Source: Salegentibacter mishustinae
GTDB taxonomy: Bacteria > Bacteroidota > Bacteroidia > Flavobacteriales > Flavobacteriaceae
Assembly: GCF_002900095.1 (NCBI RefSeq)
Contig: NZ_LLKN01000004.1
Location: 1-49,865, forward strand
DNA length: 49,865 nucleotides
Reading direction: 5' to 3'
Under the pieces are notes generated by a model that was not told where the DNA came from, made no database searches, and worked only from the letters and a program-made list of their open reading frames with translations. How positions within the stretch are numbered: the stretch's first letter is position 1; each line of letters begins with the position of its first letter. Both the position numbers and the translations under genes were made by a program. Of this stretch, positions 8,026 through 14,644 are shown piece after piece.

Positions 8026-8256
8026 TTATGATCTAAATATTATAAATAATCCGGCAATAATTAGCATAAAAATCAAAGCGTAAGAATTGACCATAGCTTT
8101 CCAGTTCATAACATCATAATCTTTCATTTTATAGGATTCTCTTTTGTCGATTTTGTAAATCAGGTAAGCCAAACCGAGAAATAGAAATAATCCGCCAATG
8201 AACAAAGGGTAGCTGTCAGTCAGGTGAAGTATTTTTTCTTGAATAGTATTCATCAT
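8026..8256 (-). CDS. Cassette 6: small membrane protein (76 aa)
   Basis: There are two predicted membrane segments, about residues 15-33 (PLFIGGLFLFLGLAYLIYKI) and 53-75 (SYALIFMLIIAGLFIIF), joined by a basic-rich loop, so both ends should face the same side. No family recognised. This is the shortest cassette (281 bp between boxes); the stop is 6 bp from the R''-like box and the start 36 bp from the other end. Confidence 0.65.
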   Translation of the reverse strand: MMNTIQEKILHLTDSYPLFIGGLFLFLGLAYLIYKIDKRESYKMKDYDVMNWKAMVNSYALIFMLIIAGLFIIFRS

Positions 8257-8283
8257 TCTTCTTTGGGGTCAGATTTTATAATG

Positions 8284-8420
8284 TGCTACAACGGCTTTGT
8301 ATAATAGTCAGTTGCGGATTGATTTAGTATAAAGATAGCAAAAAAAGATCGAATTTTATGCATGCGCGGTTTTGTCCGCAGGACAAAAAGCCGCAATTGC
8401 TATTATACATTGTTACCTGT
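8284..8420 (-). repeat. attC-like site F, divergent class
   Basis: Plus-strand order: TGCTACAAC, 7-nt spacer GGCTTTG, arm TATAATAG followed by a bulged TCAG, TTGCGG; then a variable region with a TTTTGTCC-GCA-GGACAAAA hairpin; then CCGCAA, arm TTGCTATTATA, spacer CATT, GTTACCTGT. The inner arms share no sequence with sites A-E and G, but the layout, the 4-nt spacer next to R'', the internal loop and the GTCCGCAGGAC apex are the same. The loop has unequal strands (3 versus 4 nt), giving an extrahelical base as in classical attC sites. Confidence 0.75.
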
Positions 8421-8983
8421 TTTTGCGACACGTTCTGCTTTTTATCCGTTAATAATTTTATTCTAATTTATCAATTTTAGATTATTATTTTATTGGAAGT
8501 TTCAATTTTCATTTGTCAGAGCAGCGTGAAAGTCAATTTTTTACCGATTTTACTTTTTTCAATTAGTTTTTGATCCAATTTTATGCGAATTTTTCTCTTT
8601 TTCTTCAATTTTTCTTTTGGAAATAATCCGTTTTTATTTTTGTCATTTTAAAATTTAATTTGCTGCTAAAAAAGACTTTAAATCTGTAGATTTTCGATTG
8701 TTTTCGCTCTTTTTTCGTCTGAGTAAGTTTTTTATTTAGAACTCAAAACATTCTTTTTGAGTTCCAAGTTTTCTTATTTAGTTTTTGTCTAAAATTTTTC
8801 GTTTTGAAAAAAATGAAGTTTTAAAAAACTGATTTTCGATTAATCGATTTTGTCTTTTGAGTATCCATTTTTCTTTTTTGATTTAGTTTTCTATAAAATC
8901 TGGATTTATTTTATTAATTCTGAGTTTCCTTGTGTATCAATTATTTTCATAATCAACGGCTTGAGTGAGTTTTTGGAGCAATT
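8421..8983 (-). pseudogene. Cassette 7: no intact gene, very AT-rich, probably decayed
   Basis: The unit is bounded by GTTACCTGT / ACAGGTAAC with the usual TT/AA mismatch and TTGC/GCAA continuation. No frame on either strand gives a convincing protein. On the minus strand a start at about 8957 reads MKIIDTQGNSELIK and stops; a one-base shift continues NKINPDFIEN before another stop. Further short Lys/Asn-rich pieces follow. This looks like a degraded cassette gene still flanked by usable ends. Alternatively the cassette may be non-coding by nature, as some integron cassettes are. Confidence 0.5.
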
Positions 8984-9116
8984 ACAGGTAACGTCTCGTA
9001 TAAAAACTGTGCGAGCGGGCGAGCGTGATTGTCCGCAGGACAATCCGCTAAGCAAGCGAGCAGGAAGTTTCGATTCGAGACAGGTTTGAGCATTGTTTTT
9101 ATATATTGTTGCAAAC
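8984..9116 (-). repeat. attC-like site G (cassette 8 / cassette 7 junction)
   Basis: Plus-strand order: ACAGGTAAC, GTCTCG, TATAAAAAC, dinucleotide, TGC, stem with ATTGTCC-GCA-GGACAAT apex, GTTTTTATA, spacer TATT, GTTGCAAAC. Core 115 bp. It closes the integrase-proximal cassette. Confidence 0.8.
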
Positions 9117-9131
9117 TGTGCTTATAATTTT

Positions 9132-9323
9132 TCAATTAGGGTTATCGCCTTGCTTCTTGTTTTTAATCGAAAAATAACTCCATAGGGCTGCGATAACTGC
9201 GATTCCGACCACAATAAAAAAGGCATTATCCTCATACTTTTCGCTCATATAGTTATTCGGAATATAAGAGAGTGCAAATCCTATAATTACTCCTAAAATG
9301 ATGAATATAGATTTTCTATTCAT
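9132..9323 (-). CDS. Cassette 8: small membrane protein (63 aa), integrase-proximal
   Basis: Two hydrophobic segments (about residues 5-22, IFIILGVIIGFALSYIP, and 34-52, AFFIVVGIAVIAALWSYF) with a charged linker and a basic tail. No family recognised. It is the first cassette after the integrase. The 146 bp between its start and the cassette boundary is longer than in most neighbours and could hold a promoter. Bounded by GTTTGCAAC (9461-9469) and GTTGCAAAC (9108-9116). Confidence 0.6.
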   Translation of the reverse strand: MNRKSIFIILGVIIGFALSYIPNNYMSEKYEDNAFFIVVGIAVIAALWSYFSIKNKKQGDNPN

Positions 9324-9460
9324 TTGTTTCTATTTAGATTAATATTAGATATTTCAATATTTATTGATATAAATTTTTAGTCAGTCGATAAATCTTTATT
9401 TCTGAATGAATTCTCCTTCCCCTAAATTTAAATTAGATTTTCACTCTACTTGACCGCATT

Positions 9461-9500
9461 GTTTGCAACGTAAGTATAAATGCAGTATTACATTTATATC
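9461..9500 (-). other. attI-like site between integrase and first cassette
   Basis: The plus strand reads GTTTGCAAC (start box of cassette 8), 5-nt spacer GTAAG, then an 8-bp inverted repeat TATAAATG - CAGTATTA - CATTTATA (9475-9498). The position just beyond the integrase stop (9519), the single simple arm pair instead of the long folded repeat, and the arm TATAAATGC resembling the attC inner arm TATAAAAAC fit an insertion site (attI) where new cassettes enter. Assignment is by position and pattern only. Confidence 0.55.
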
Positions 9501-9518
9501 TATTATGTCTTTACATGA

Positions 9519-10643
9519 CTAATCTAATGGATTTTTAATCTTAAAAAAAATATTTGTAGCCACGTGCGTGTAAATTTCTGTTGTTTTGGTGCTTCTATGC
9601 CCAAGGAGTACCTGGATATATCGTAAATCGGTTCCACTCTCTAAAAGATGGGTTGCAAAGGAATGTCGTAACATATGGGGTGTCACCCGCTTCTTGATCT
9701 TCGCTTTTTTCGCAGCATTCTTTACTATACTCGAAACACTTTCGGGACTATAGGCTTTCCTGCCCGGGCCTTCAAACAAAAAATTAGTCGGTCGCCATTC
9801 TTTATAGTATTTTCGTAAATCACCAAGTAGTTTTTCGCTTAAGATTGTAAACCTATCTTTATTTCCTTTGCCCGATCTTACCTTAATCACCATTCTCTTA
9901 CTATCTATATCTTCCAGTTTTAAATTTAAGAGCTCAATTCTTCTTAAACCGGCCGAATAAAGCAAACTTACTATACATCGGTGTTTAATGTTATTAGTAT
10001 GCTCAATAATAGCCATTATTTCCTCTTTTGCCAGGACCTTCGGCAGTTGTTCTATAGGTCTGGGACGTTCTATGGCATAAAACCTATTGGGCATTTCCAG
10101 TACCACTTCATAATAGAATTTAATAGCATTAATGGCCTGGTTAATATAGGAATGAGAAAAATCCTCTCGTATCAATTTCTGAAGATATAATCTTATATCC
10201 TCTTCGTTCAAATCCTTTATCTCCCTGTCACTGTAATGATTTATGAATGTTTCGAAACAAGAAACATAGGTTTTGATCGTGCTATTGGCATACCGTTTTA
10301 ATTCTAATTTTCTAAGGTAGCTTCCAGGGCAATATCGCTTTCCGCTTACCTCTTCCCTATTTTGCAGCTGTTGAATGTTCACAGGCTCTTCCTCTCTTCC
10401 AAAACTAGCCTTGGAATAAAAATGATTGCAATTGATCCAGGCAACACCACGAAAGGTCTTAAAAACAAGCTCCAGGTTAGCCGGTGTGTTTAAGATATAA
10501 TTCATGCGAAACTTCTCACTCCACTGTACATCGGGTAAGTTGTCCACCATAACCTGCACTACTTTATCGGTAAAGAATTTTAACCCTATACATTTTTCTT
10601 TATCAATGATTAAATTCTTTAGAGTAATATACTTCCTATCCAT
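9519..10643 (-). CDS. Tyrosine recombinase, candidate integrase of the cassette array (374 aa)
   Basis: This is a XerC/D-like tyrosine recombinase. Residues about 105-190 form the SAM-like core-binding domain; the catalytic domain holds R234 (SAGLRR), K259 (GKGNKDR), H323 and R326 (HMLRH), H349 (LLGHRS) and the nucleophile Y358 (EIYTHV), a complete RKHRHY set. About 100 extra N-terminal residues precede the usual start of the family. The C-terminus KIKNPLD resembles the SPLD ending of IntI and of a common Bacteroidota recombinase group. The insertion that marks true IntI, between the Lys and first His patches, is absent. It is co-directional with the cassettes and its stop lies about 20 bp from the attI-like site. 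Substrate assignment is inferred from position. Confidence 0.85.
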   Translation of the reverse strand: MDRKYITLKNLIIDKEKCIGLKFFTDKVVQVMVDNLPDVQWSEKFRMNYILNTPANLELVFKTFRGVAWINCNHFYSKASFGREEEPVNIQQLQNREEVSGKRYCPGSYLRKLELKRYANSTIKTYVSCFETFINHYSDREIKDLNEEDIRLYLQKLIREDFSHSYINQAINAIKFYYEVVLEMPNRFYAIERPRPIEQLPKVLAKEEIMAIIEHTNNIKHRCIVSLLYSAGLRRIELLNLKLEDIDSKRMVIKVRSGKGNKDRFTILSEKLLGDLRKYYKEWRPTNFLFEGPGRKAYSPESVSSIVKNAAKKAKIKKRVTPHMLRHSFATHLLESGTDLRYIQVLLGHRSTKTTEIYTHVATNIFFKIKNPLD

Positions 10644-10653
10644 ATGGCCTGCG

Positions 10654-10719
10654 CATTTATTGGTATATAAATGTAAACAGACTTAAACCCTAAAACGTTT
10701 ATTATCCGTATATTATACG
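10654..10719. promoter_or_regulatory. Candidate operator/promoter region upstream of the integrase
   Basis: Between the divergent starts at 10643 and 10740 lie two dyads: CATTTAT - TGGTAT - ATAAATG (10654-10673) and CGTATA-T-TATACG (10707-10719). The first uses the same half-site as the attI-like inverted repeat at 9475-9498. The integrase may therefore bind next to its own start and regulate itself, or the two sites may flank the gene as a movable unit. Direct repeats of CTAAAACG lie on both sides of the second dyad. Confidence 0.35.
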
Positions 10720-10739
10720 ACTAAAACGGCTTTATAATT

Positions 10740-11126
10740 ATGGAAACTGAAAAACATTGTCTGGCCTGTAATAAAAAACTGGAAGGCCGTCCGGATAAAA
10801 AGTTTTGCGATCCCTATTGTAAAAGTGCCTGGCATTATCAAAAAACCAAAGAAGGAGCTGCCGGATTCTATGCAAAAGTAGACCGTCAATTAAAAACTAA
10901 TCGAAGGATTTTAAAAAGCTTCAACAAAGCAGGGAAAGCCACGGTTAGAGCTGACATTTTAAAACAACACGGCTTCGATCCTAATTACTTTACGCACTAT
11001 TGGAAAAACAGCAAGAAGGAAGTTTATCTCTTTGTATATGAATTTGGTTTTCTAACCCGGTATGAAAACGGAAAAAAGAAATATGTTCTTGTAACCTGGC
11101 AAAACTATATGGAGAAAACTACTTAA
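10740..11126 (+). CDS. Zinc-ribbon protein of unknown function (128 aa)
   Basis: The N-terminal 32 residues carry C7-x2-C10 and C23-x3-C27 (CLACNKKL...KFCDPYCKSAWHYQ), a DUF2116-like zinc ribbon often seen on small Bacteroidota proteins carried by mobile elements. The rest is basic with a short segment (FDPNYFTHYW...EVYLFVYEFGF) of no known function. It is transcribed divergently from the integrase with 96 bp between starts. A DNA- or RNA-binding role is plausible but not shown. Confidence 0.75.
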   Translation: METEKHCLACNKKLEGRPDKKFCDPYCKSAWHYQKTKEGAAGFYAKVDRQLKTNRRILKSFNKAGKATVRADILKQHGFDPNYFTHYWKNSKKEVYLFVYEFGFLTRYENGKKKYVLVTWQNYMEKTT

Positions 11127-12019
11127 CCTTTATGCCTATATATCAAAATTCATCCTGGTTATTCTCTTTCTTAAAGCATAAATCTTAATCAAAAAATTAC
11201 ATGGCTTCGCCACCGTCACTCCCATTGGTCTTTCTTTTAAGCAATTACGAATTACTTACAGCTATCAACCTCAAATTGCCTTAAATTTAATTCGAGATAG
11301 CTTTAAAAATAATCAATGTATAAAGTAAAATTGGTGGTTAATTAAATGAGTAGGGATTCCAAATTTAAAAAATATCTAATTCTAGGTTTATATTACTATC
11401 TATAGTTATTAACAAGATATTAAGAATAAAATAGAGAATTGAATAATTTTTGGAGTTAAATGAGGGGTTTTCACTCCATTCAGCACTTTAGTCTTACGTA
11501 CCTCCAGGCTAAAGAGCCTCATTCACTGGCACCGGACACAAGCGAAAAATCTTCACCTTCCATTTCGCTTATTCCGCAAAAACGGCGGAATGCTTCATTC
11601 TCGGTTCTGGTTTTCCACTTAAGTCCTCAAATTGGATTCCATTATTAATTTAATTCCGCTTCCTGCTCCTTCCCTACTCTTCCATTTACCTATTTGAAGT
11701 ATTCTCGGCCTTCACTGCCACTACCTTTTTCTGTAATGCAAAATACCAAGATTTAGAAGTTAGTCCGCACTGCATAAAGCCAGTCCCCGCGCTCCCTTTT
11801 TATAAGTCCTCCCTAATTCTAAATCTTGAAAATGGATCAGCATCAGAAAAAGGTAACAGTGAAGGCGCTACGGGAAGTAAATCTAAAAACGGAAAAATGA
11901 AATCATACAAAATCTACAAAAAAGGAAGCGGAATTAAAAAAAATCAAAAAAGGAAAACGCTCAGGATACAATAAGTAAATCAGTTAAAAATCAATTATAA
12001 ACCTTTAAATCTTTTAATT
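11127..12019. other. Long gene-free stretch containing structured element 1
   Basis: I see no convincing gene in nearly 900 bp; the 62-codon frame at 11460 has low-complexity composition and no homology I recognise. The left part is plain AT-rich DNA. The right part holds the long hairpin described separately at 11708-11866. The last 100 bp before ssb are purine-rich (runs of AAAAGGA) and could hold its leader and promoter. Confidence 0.5.
11708..11866. ncRNA. Structured element, copy 1 (long imperfect hairpin)
   Basis: Three nested stems are visible: GCCTTCACTG (11708-11717) with CAGTGAAGGC (11857-11866); ACCTTTTTCTG (11723-11733) with CAGAAAAAGGT (11844-11854); and AAGATTTAGAA-G-TTAG (11748-11763) with CTAATTCTAAATCTT (11813-11827). 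The apical part has ACTGCATAAAGCC. A second copy at 13699-13816 keeps the middle and inner stems with different bases but preserved pairing, and the same TACCAAG and ACTGCATAAA motifs. It could be a structured RNA or a DNA hairpin used in replication, transfer or recombination; strand is not determined. Confidence 0.55.
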
Positions 12020-12367
12020 ATGAAAACGCTTAGAAACACAGTACAGTTAATTGGAAACGTAGGGGAAGATCCAAAATCTCACAGGTTTGAAAATGGTATG
12101 TTGGTTTGCCGATTCTCTTTGGCCACCAATGAACAATTTTTTAAAGACGGAGAGAAAATTCAGGAAACACAATGGCACCAGCTTGTAGCCTGGAGTAAGC
12201 AGGCAGAACTTGCCAGTAAGTATATCGCTAAGGGAAAGGAAATTGCTATTAAAGGCAAATTAACTTATCGCTCGTATAACAACGAAGCTGGGGAAAAACA
12301 GTACATCACCGAAATTCTGGTAAATGAGATCCTTTTATTGAGCAGCTCAAAACGGGATAATAATTAA
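12020..12367 (+). CDS. ssb: Single-stranded DNA-binding protein (115 aa)
   Basis: The protein is an OB-fold alone: NTVQLIGNVGEDPKSHRFENGMLVCRFSLAT at the N-terminus, WHQLVAWSKQAELASKYIAKGKEIAIKGKL in the middle and ITEILVNEILLL at the end. It lacks the long acidic C-terminal tail of the housekeeping protein (here it ends SSSKRDNN). Short Ssb proteins of this kind are typical cargo of Bacteroidota conjugative or mobilizable elements, where they protect transferred strands. A strong terminator follows at 12376. Confidence 0.93.
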   Translation: MKTLRNTVQLIGNVGEDPKSHRFENGMLVCRFSLATNEQFFKDGEKIQETQWHQLVAWSKQAELASKYIAKGKEIAIKGKLTYRSYNNEAGEKQYITEILVNEILLLSSSKRDNN

Positions 12368-12375
12368 TTAAAAGC

Positions 12376-12411
12376 AAAGAGGGCGTCATCGTCGAAAATT
12401 GCGCCCTCTTT
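12376..12411 (+). terminator. Intrinsic terminator after ssb
   Basis: AAAGAGGGCG and CGCCCTCTTT form a 10-bp stem around a 16-nt loop, ending in a short T-rich stretch, just after the ssb stop. Confidence 0.75.
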
Positions 12412-12438
12412 CATTATTTAACTTTAAACAAATCAATA

Positions 12439-12888
12439 ATGGAAACCAAAGTTAATGAAATCGCAATAAGTTACAGCGGAAGTATTAAAACAAAATTCCT
12501 TCCCAATATATCTTCTTCCCGTGATGCTATTAACCTTCTATTTGAGCATTGGGATAAACAAAATATTGAACTTTTTGAAAGTTTTAAAATGCTGCTTCTT
12601 AATAATTCCAATAAGGTAAAAGGTATTTACACCCTCTCTACAGGAGGCATCACCGGAACTTTAGTAGATATAAGAATCGTATTCGCAGTAGTTCTAAAGT
12701 CTGTAACTACTTCTATAATTTTAGCCCATAACCATCCCTCGGGAACGCTGCAACCCAGCCAACCCGATAAACTCTTAACGGAAAAGATCAAAAAAGCAGG
12801 GGAACTTTTTGATATTAAGGTATTGGATCATTTAATACTAACTCCCGATGGGGATTACTTCAGCTTTGCCGATGAAGGCATTTTATAA
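12439..12888 (+). CDS. RadC-like JAB-domain protein (149 aa)
   Basis: This is a JAB1/MPN+ metalloprotease-like fold lacking the N-terminal helix-hairpin-helix region of full-length RadC. The metal site is visible as the AHNHPSG motif (residues about 95-101), with a later Asp in PDKLLTEKIKKAGELFDIKVLDHLIL; the C-terminus GDYFSFADEGIL is standard. Mobile-element RadC homologs are frequent near ssb and mobilization genes in Bacteroidota; their biochemical role is unsettled. A start at ATG 12439 gives a full-length member of the short class. Confidence 0.9.
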   Translation: METKVNEIAISYSGSIKTKFLPNISSSRDAINLLFEHWDKQNIELFESFKMLLLNNSNKVKGIYTLSTGGITGTLVDIRIVFAVVLKSVTTSIILAHNHPSGTLQPSQPDKLLTEKIKKAGELFDIKVLDHLILTPDGDYFSFADEGIL

Positions 12889-12906
12889 CAGGAAATAATT
12901 AGTTTC

Positions 12907-12940
12907 TAAAACGGGATATGATTTTCATAATCCCGTTTTT
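12907..12940 (+). terminator. Intrinsic terminator after the radC-like gene
   Basis: AAAACGGGAT and ATCCCGTTTTT form the stem around a 13-nt loop that itself contains TATGA/TCATA, followed by T residues. Confidence 0.75.
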
Positions 12941-13271
12941 CATTTTACAGAATTCTCAATTATTCTTCCAATTCTCTACAGTTAATTTTAAAGATTTTTC
13001 TTTTCCAATCATAAAAAATGGGATTCAGTTTCTTACTAATTAAAGCGCTATTAAATTCATTTTAATAGTCAAAATTTTTGTCCCTGCGGGACGAAAAGGT
13101 AGAGCAAGAGGGTAACGGGCAGAGCCACGTTAAGAATTACCTTTTAAAACACAACAATCTGTTTTACAGTTGTTTAAATAATTTTATTCAAGGCGCAAAA
13201 TTAAAAAGAAGCTGTTTTATTACTAAAAACCCTTGAAATCCATTGAAAAATGGTAGAAATTTTACTAAAAA
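12941..13271. other. Non-coding stretch before bfmA/btgA with a possible transfer-origin region
   Basis: No gene is seen. At about 13078-13140 there is a hairpin GTCCC-TGC-GGGAC followed by a GC-richer segment (AGCAAGAGGGTAACGGGCAG) that stands out from the AT-rich surroundings, immediately upstream of a mobilization gene. Transfer origins often lie in this position with a hairpin next to the nick site, so this is a candidate oriT. No relaxase is present in the window to support it. The apex resembles the GTCC-GCA-GGAC apex of the attC-like repeats, perhaps by chance. Confidence 0.3.
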
Positions 13272-13646
13272 ATGGATGAAGAATATAAAAAAGAGAAGTT
13301 CGAGACTCTTAAGATCAAGACTTCCGTAGCCAAAAAATTTAGAAGGTTCAGCCGGGCTTTATCTAAATCTCAATCAATGACATTATTATCGAGGGTCGAA
13401 TTTTTTGAAATGAATAGTATTTCTCCCAATGAAATGATGGGTCCAAAAATGGAGACTCTGGAAAACCTTGTCAAAAAAAGAATAAATGCAGTAATCGCAA
13501 TTTTGAAAGATATAGAGAAGAATAAAGTAAACCCCACTTTAGGCATTTTGGAATCTCTAATGGAAGCTGCAGATCCCAAAGATAACTACGAAAATCGAGT
13601 AAGGGATTATGAGGAAGACGATACTCATCCCGATTTTTATAAATAA
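13272..13646 (+). CDS. BfmA/BtgA family mobilization protein (124 aa)
   Basis: The segment KFETLKIKTSVAKKFRRFSRALSKSQSMTLLSRVEFFE followed by ISPNEMMGPKM and a helical LVKKRINAVIAILKDIEKN stretch matches the BfmA/BtgA family, small DNA-binding accessory proteins of Bacteroidota mobilizable elements that help the relaxase at oriT. The acidic tail (DYEEDDTHPD) is common. The relaxase gene that usually follows is missing; instead there are about 700 bp without a gene. The mobilization module is therefore probably incomplete or depends on a relaxase in trans. Confidence 0.85.
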   Translation: MDEEYKKEKFETLKIKTSVAKKFRRFSRALSKSQSMTLLSRVEFFEMNSISPNEMMGPKMETLENLVKKRINAVIAILKDIEKNKVNPTLGILESLMEAADPKDNYENRVRDYEEDDTHPDFYK

Positions 13647-13698
13647 TACCCCTGGTTAAAATTTCAGGTTTTATTTCGGTTATTTCTTTTCCAACACC

Positions 13699-13816
13699 TT
13701 ACCTTTTGCTACGAAAGTACCAAGCTTTGAAATTAACCGGACTGCATAAACCGGCAGGCTATTTATAGCTCCTCTATAATTTCAAAGCTTGAATATGAAA
13801 GCGCATCAAAAGGTAA
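13699..13816. ncRNA. Structured element, copy 2
   Basis: Stems: TTACCTTTTG (13699-13708) with CAAAAGGTAA (13807-13816), and AAGCTTTGAAATTA (13722-13735) with TAATTTCAAAGCTT (13777-13790), a perfect 14-bp stem. The corresponding stem in copy 1 has a different sequence but also pairs, so the changes are compensatory. Shared unpaired motifs are TACCAAG before the inner stem and ACTGCATAAA in the apical part. The orientation is the same as copy 1, and the two copies flank ssb, radC-like and bfmA/btgA. Confidence 0.55.
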
Positions 13817-14348
13817 TCCGAAAGCGCTGAAAGAAGTAATGAAAAGACGGACTCAAAAACTGTCATTTCAATCTACTTTTTGCTCCTTTCCGACGTCAAA
13901 AAGGAAAATGCTCCAGATGAAAAAAGTAAATGTTAAAAAAGCTATCATTTTATTTAGTGTCATTTGGTTGATTTTGTGATCTTGAAGGCAGCTTTCTAAG
14001 TTTTAGATTTTCAAAATATCCCAAATGGTAACAAATTTAATGTTACCAAAAAAATTACTCTTAAGTGTTTTATAATCAATTTATTGCATATTTTTAAAGA
14101 GATGAATTACAGTAGTTTTTTAAAGTGCTTAGTTGTCCATTTTTTGTTTGACTTCGAAGACATAAGCATATAAATAATAAAAACGTTTTTGGTTTTTTTA
14201 CTGGGTTAACCACTTGTTGGTTAAGCTAAGCTTGTATAAAATTTTTGCTTCCTAGAACAATTTTCTGAAAAAAGAAAGCTGCCAGAAGGTAAAAAAATTA
14301 AGTAATGGTAATTTTTAAAATAATAACAGATCATAAACTAATGAAATT
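13817..14348. other. Gene-free stretch with long-range inverted repeat
   Basis: No convincing gene is present. An 11-bp inverted repeat GGCAGCTTTCT (13987-13997) / AGAAAGCTGCC (14273-14283) encloses about 275 bp. Inside it, TTAACCA - CTTGT - TGGTTAA (about 14205-14223) forms an operator-like dyad about 130 bp upstream of the HTH gene at 14349. The relaxase expected after bfmA/btgA may have been deleted here. Confidence 0.4.
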
Positions 14349-14639
14349 ATGAAAGAAAGCATCCATCCATTTATGGTCAGTATGCATTCCCTGGAAGCTA
14401 AAATAGAACAGCTCACCAGGGAATTCAGGATCAGGCAGATTAAAGATCCCTGTCTCATCCTTCTGGATAATGCTGATTTTATCCAGCTATTTAAAATAAG
14501 TGCGAAAACAGCTCAAACCTGGCGGGAAGAAGGGCTGATTGAATACGCACAGGTGAAAGGAAAGATCTACTACAGTCTCAAGGATATCCAGGCATTTATA
14601 AATCGTCACCGAAAAAATAGGAAGGATGCTAACTCTTAA
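14349..14639 (+). CDS. Helix-turn-helix (excisionase-like) DNA-binding protein (96 aa)
   Basis: After an N-terminal helix, residues about 45-90 (DFIQLFKISAKTAQTWREEGLIEYAQVKGKIYYSLKDIQAFI) form a MerR/excisionase-type winged helix (HTH_17). In Bacteroidota integrative elements, proteins like this sit near the integrase and control excision or transfer genes. It is followed after 5 bp by the 249-aa gene, so the two are an operon. A dyad upstream (14205-14223) is a possible binding site. The exact target is unknown. Confidence 0.8.
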   Translation: MKESIHPFMVSMHSLEAKIEQLTREFRIRQIKDPCLILLDNADFIQLFKISAKTAQTWREEGLIEYAQVKGKIYYSLKDIQAFINRHRKNRKDANS

Positions 14640-14644
14640 GTAAG

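Noticed and set aside
8850-9089. Plus-strand frame of 79 codons in cassette 7
   Set aside because: It is Phe/Ile-rich low-complexity translation of AT-rich DNA, opposite to the cassette direction, and its end runs through repeat G.
1363-9116. The regular repeats as a CRISPR array
   Set aside because: The repeats are 115-119 bp and are separated by complete genes of very different lengths, not by short uniform spacers, and no cas gene is present.
1363-9116. The repeats as MITEs or solo transposable elements
   Set aside because: TATAAAAAC / GTTTTTATA look like terminal inverted repeats, but the flanks of a repeat never show a target duplication; the complementary 9-mers lie at the two ends of each gene unit instead.
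11460-11648. 62-codon frame in the gene-free stretch
   Set aside because: There is no recognisable domain, the composition is Ser/His/Pro-rich and it overlaps the start of the structured-element region.
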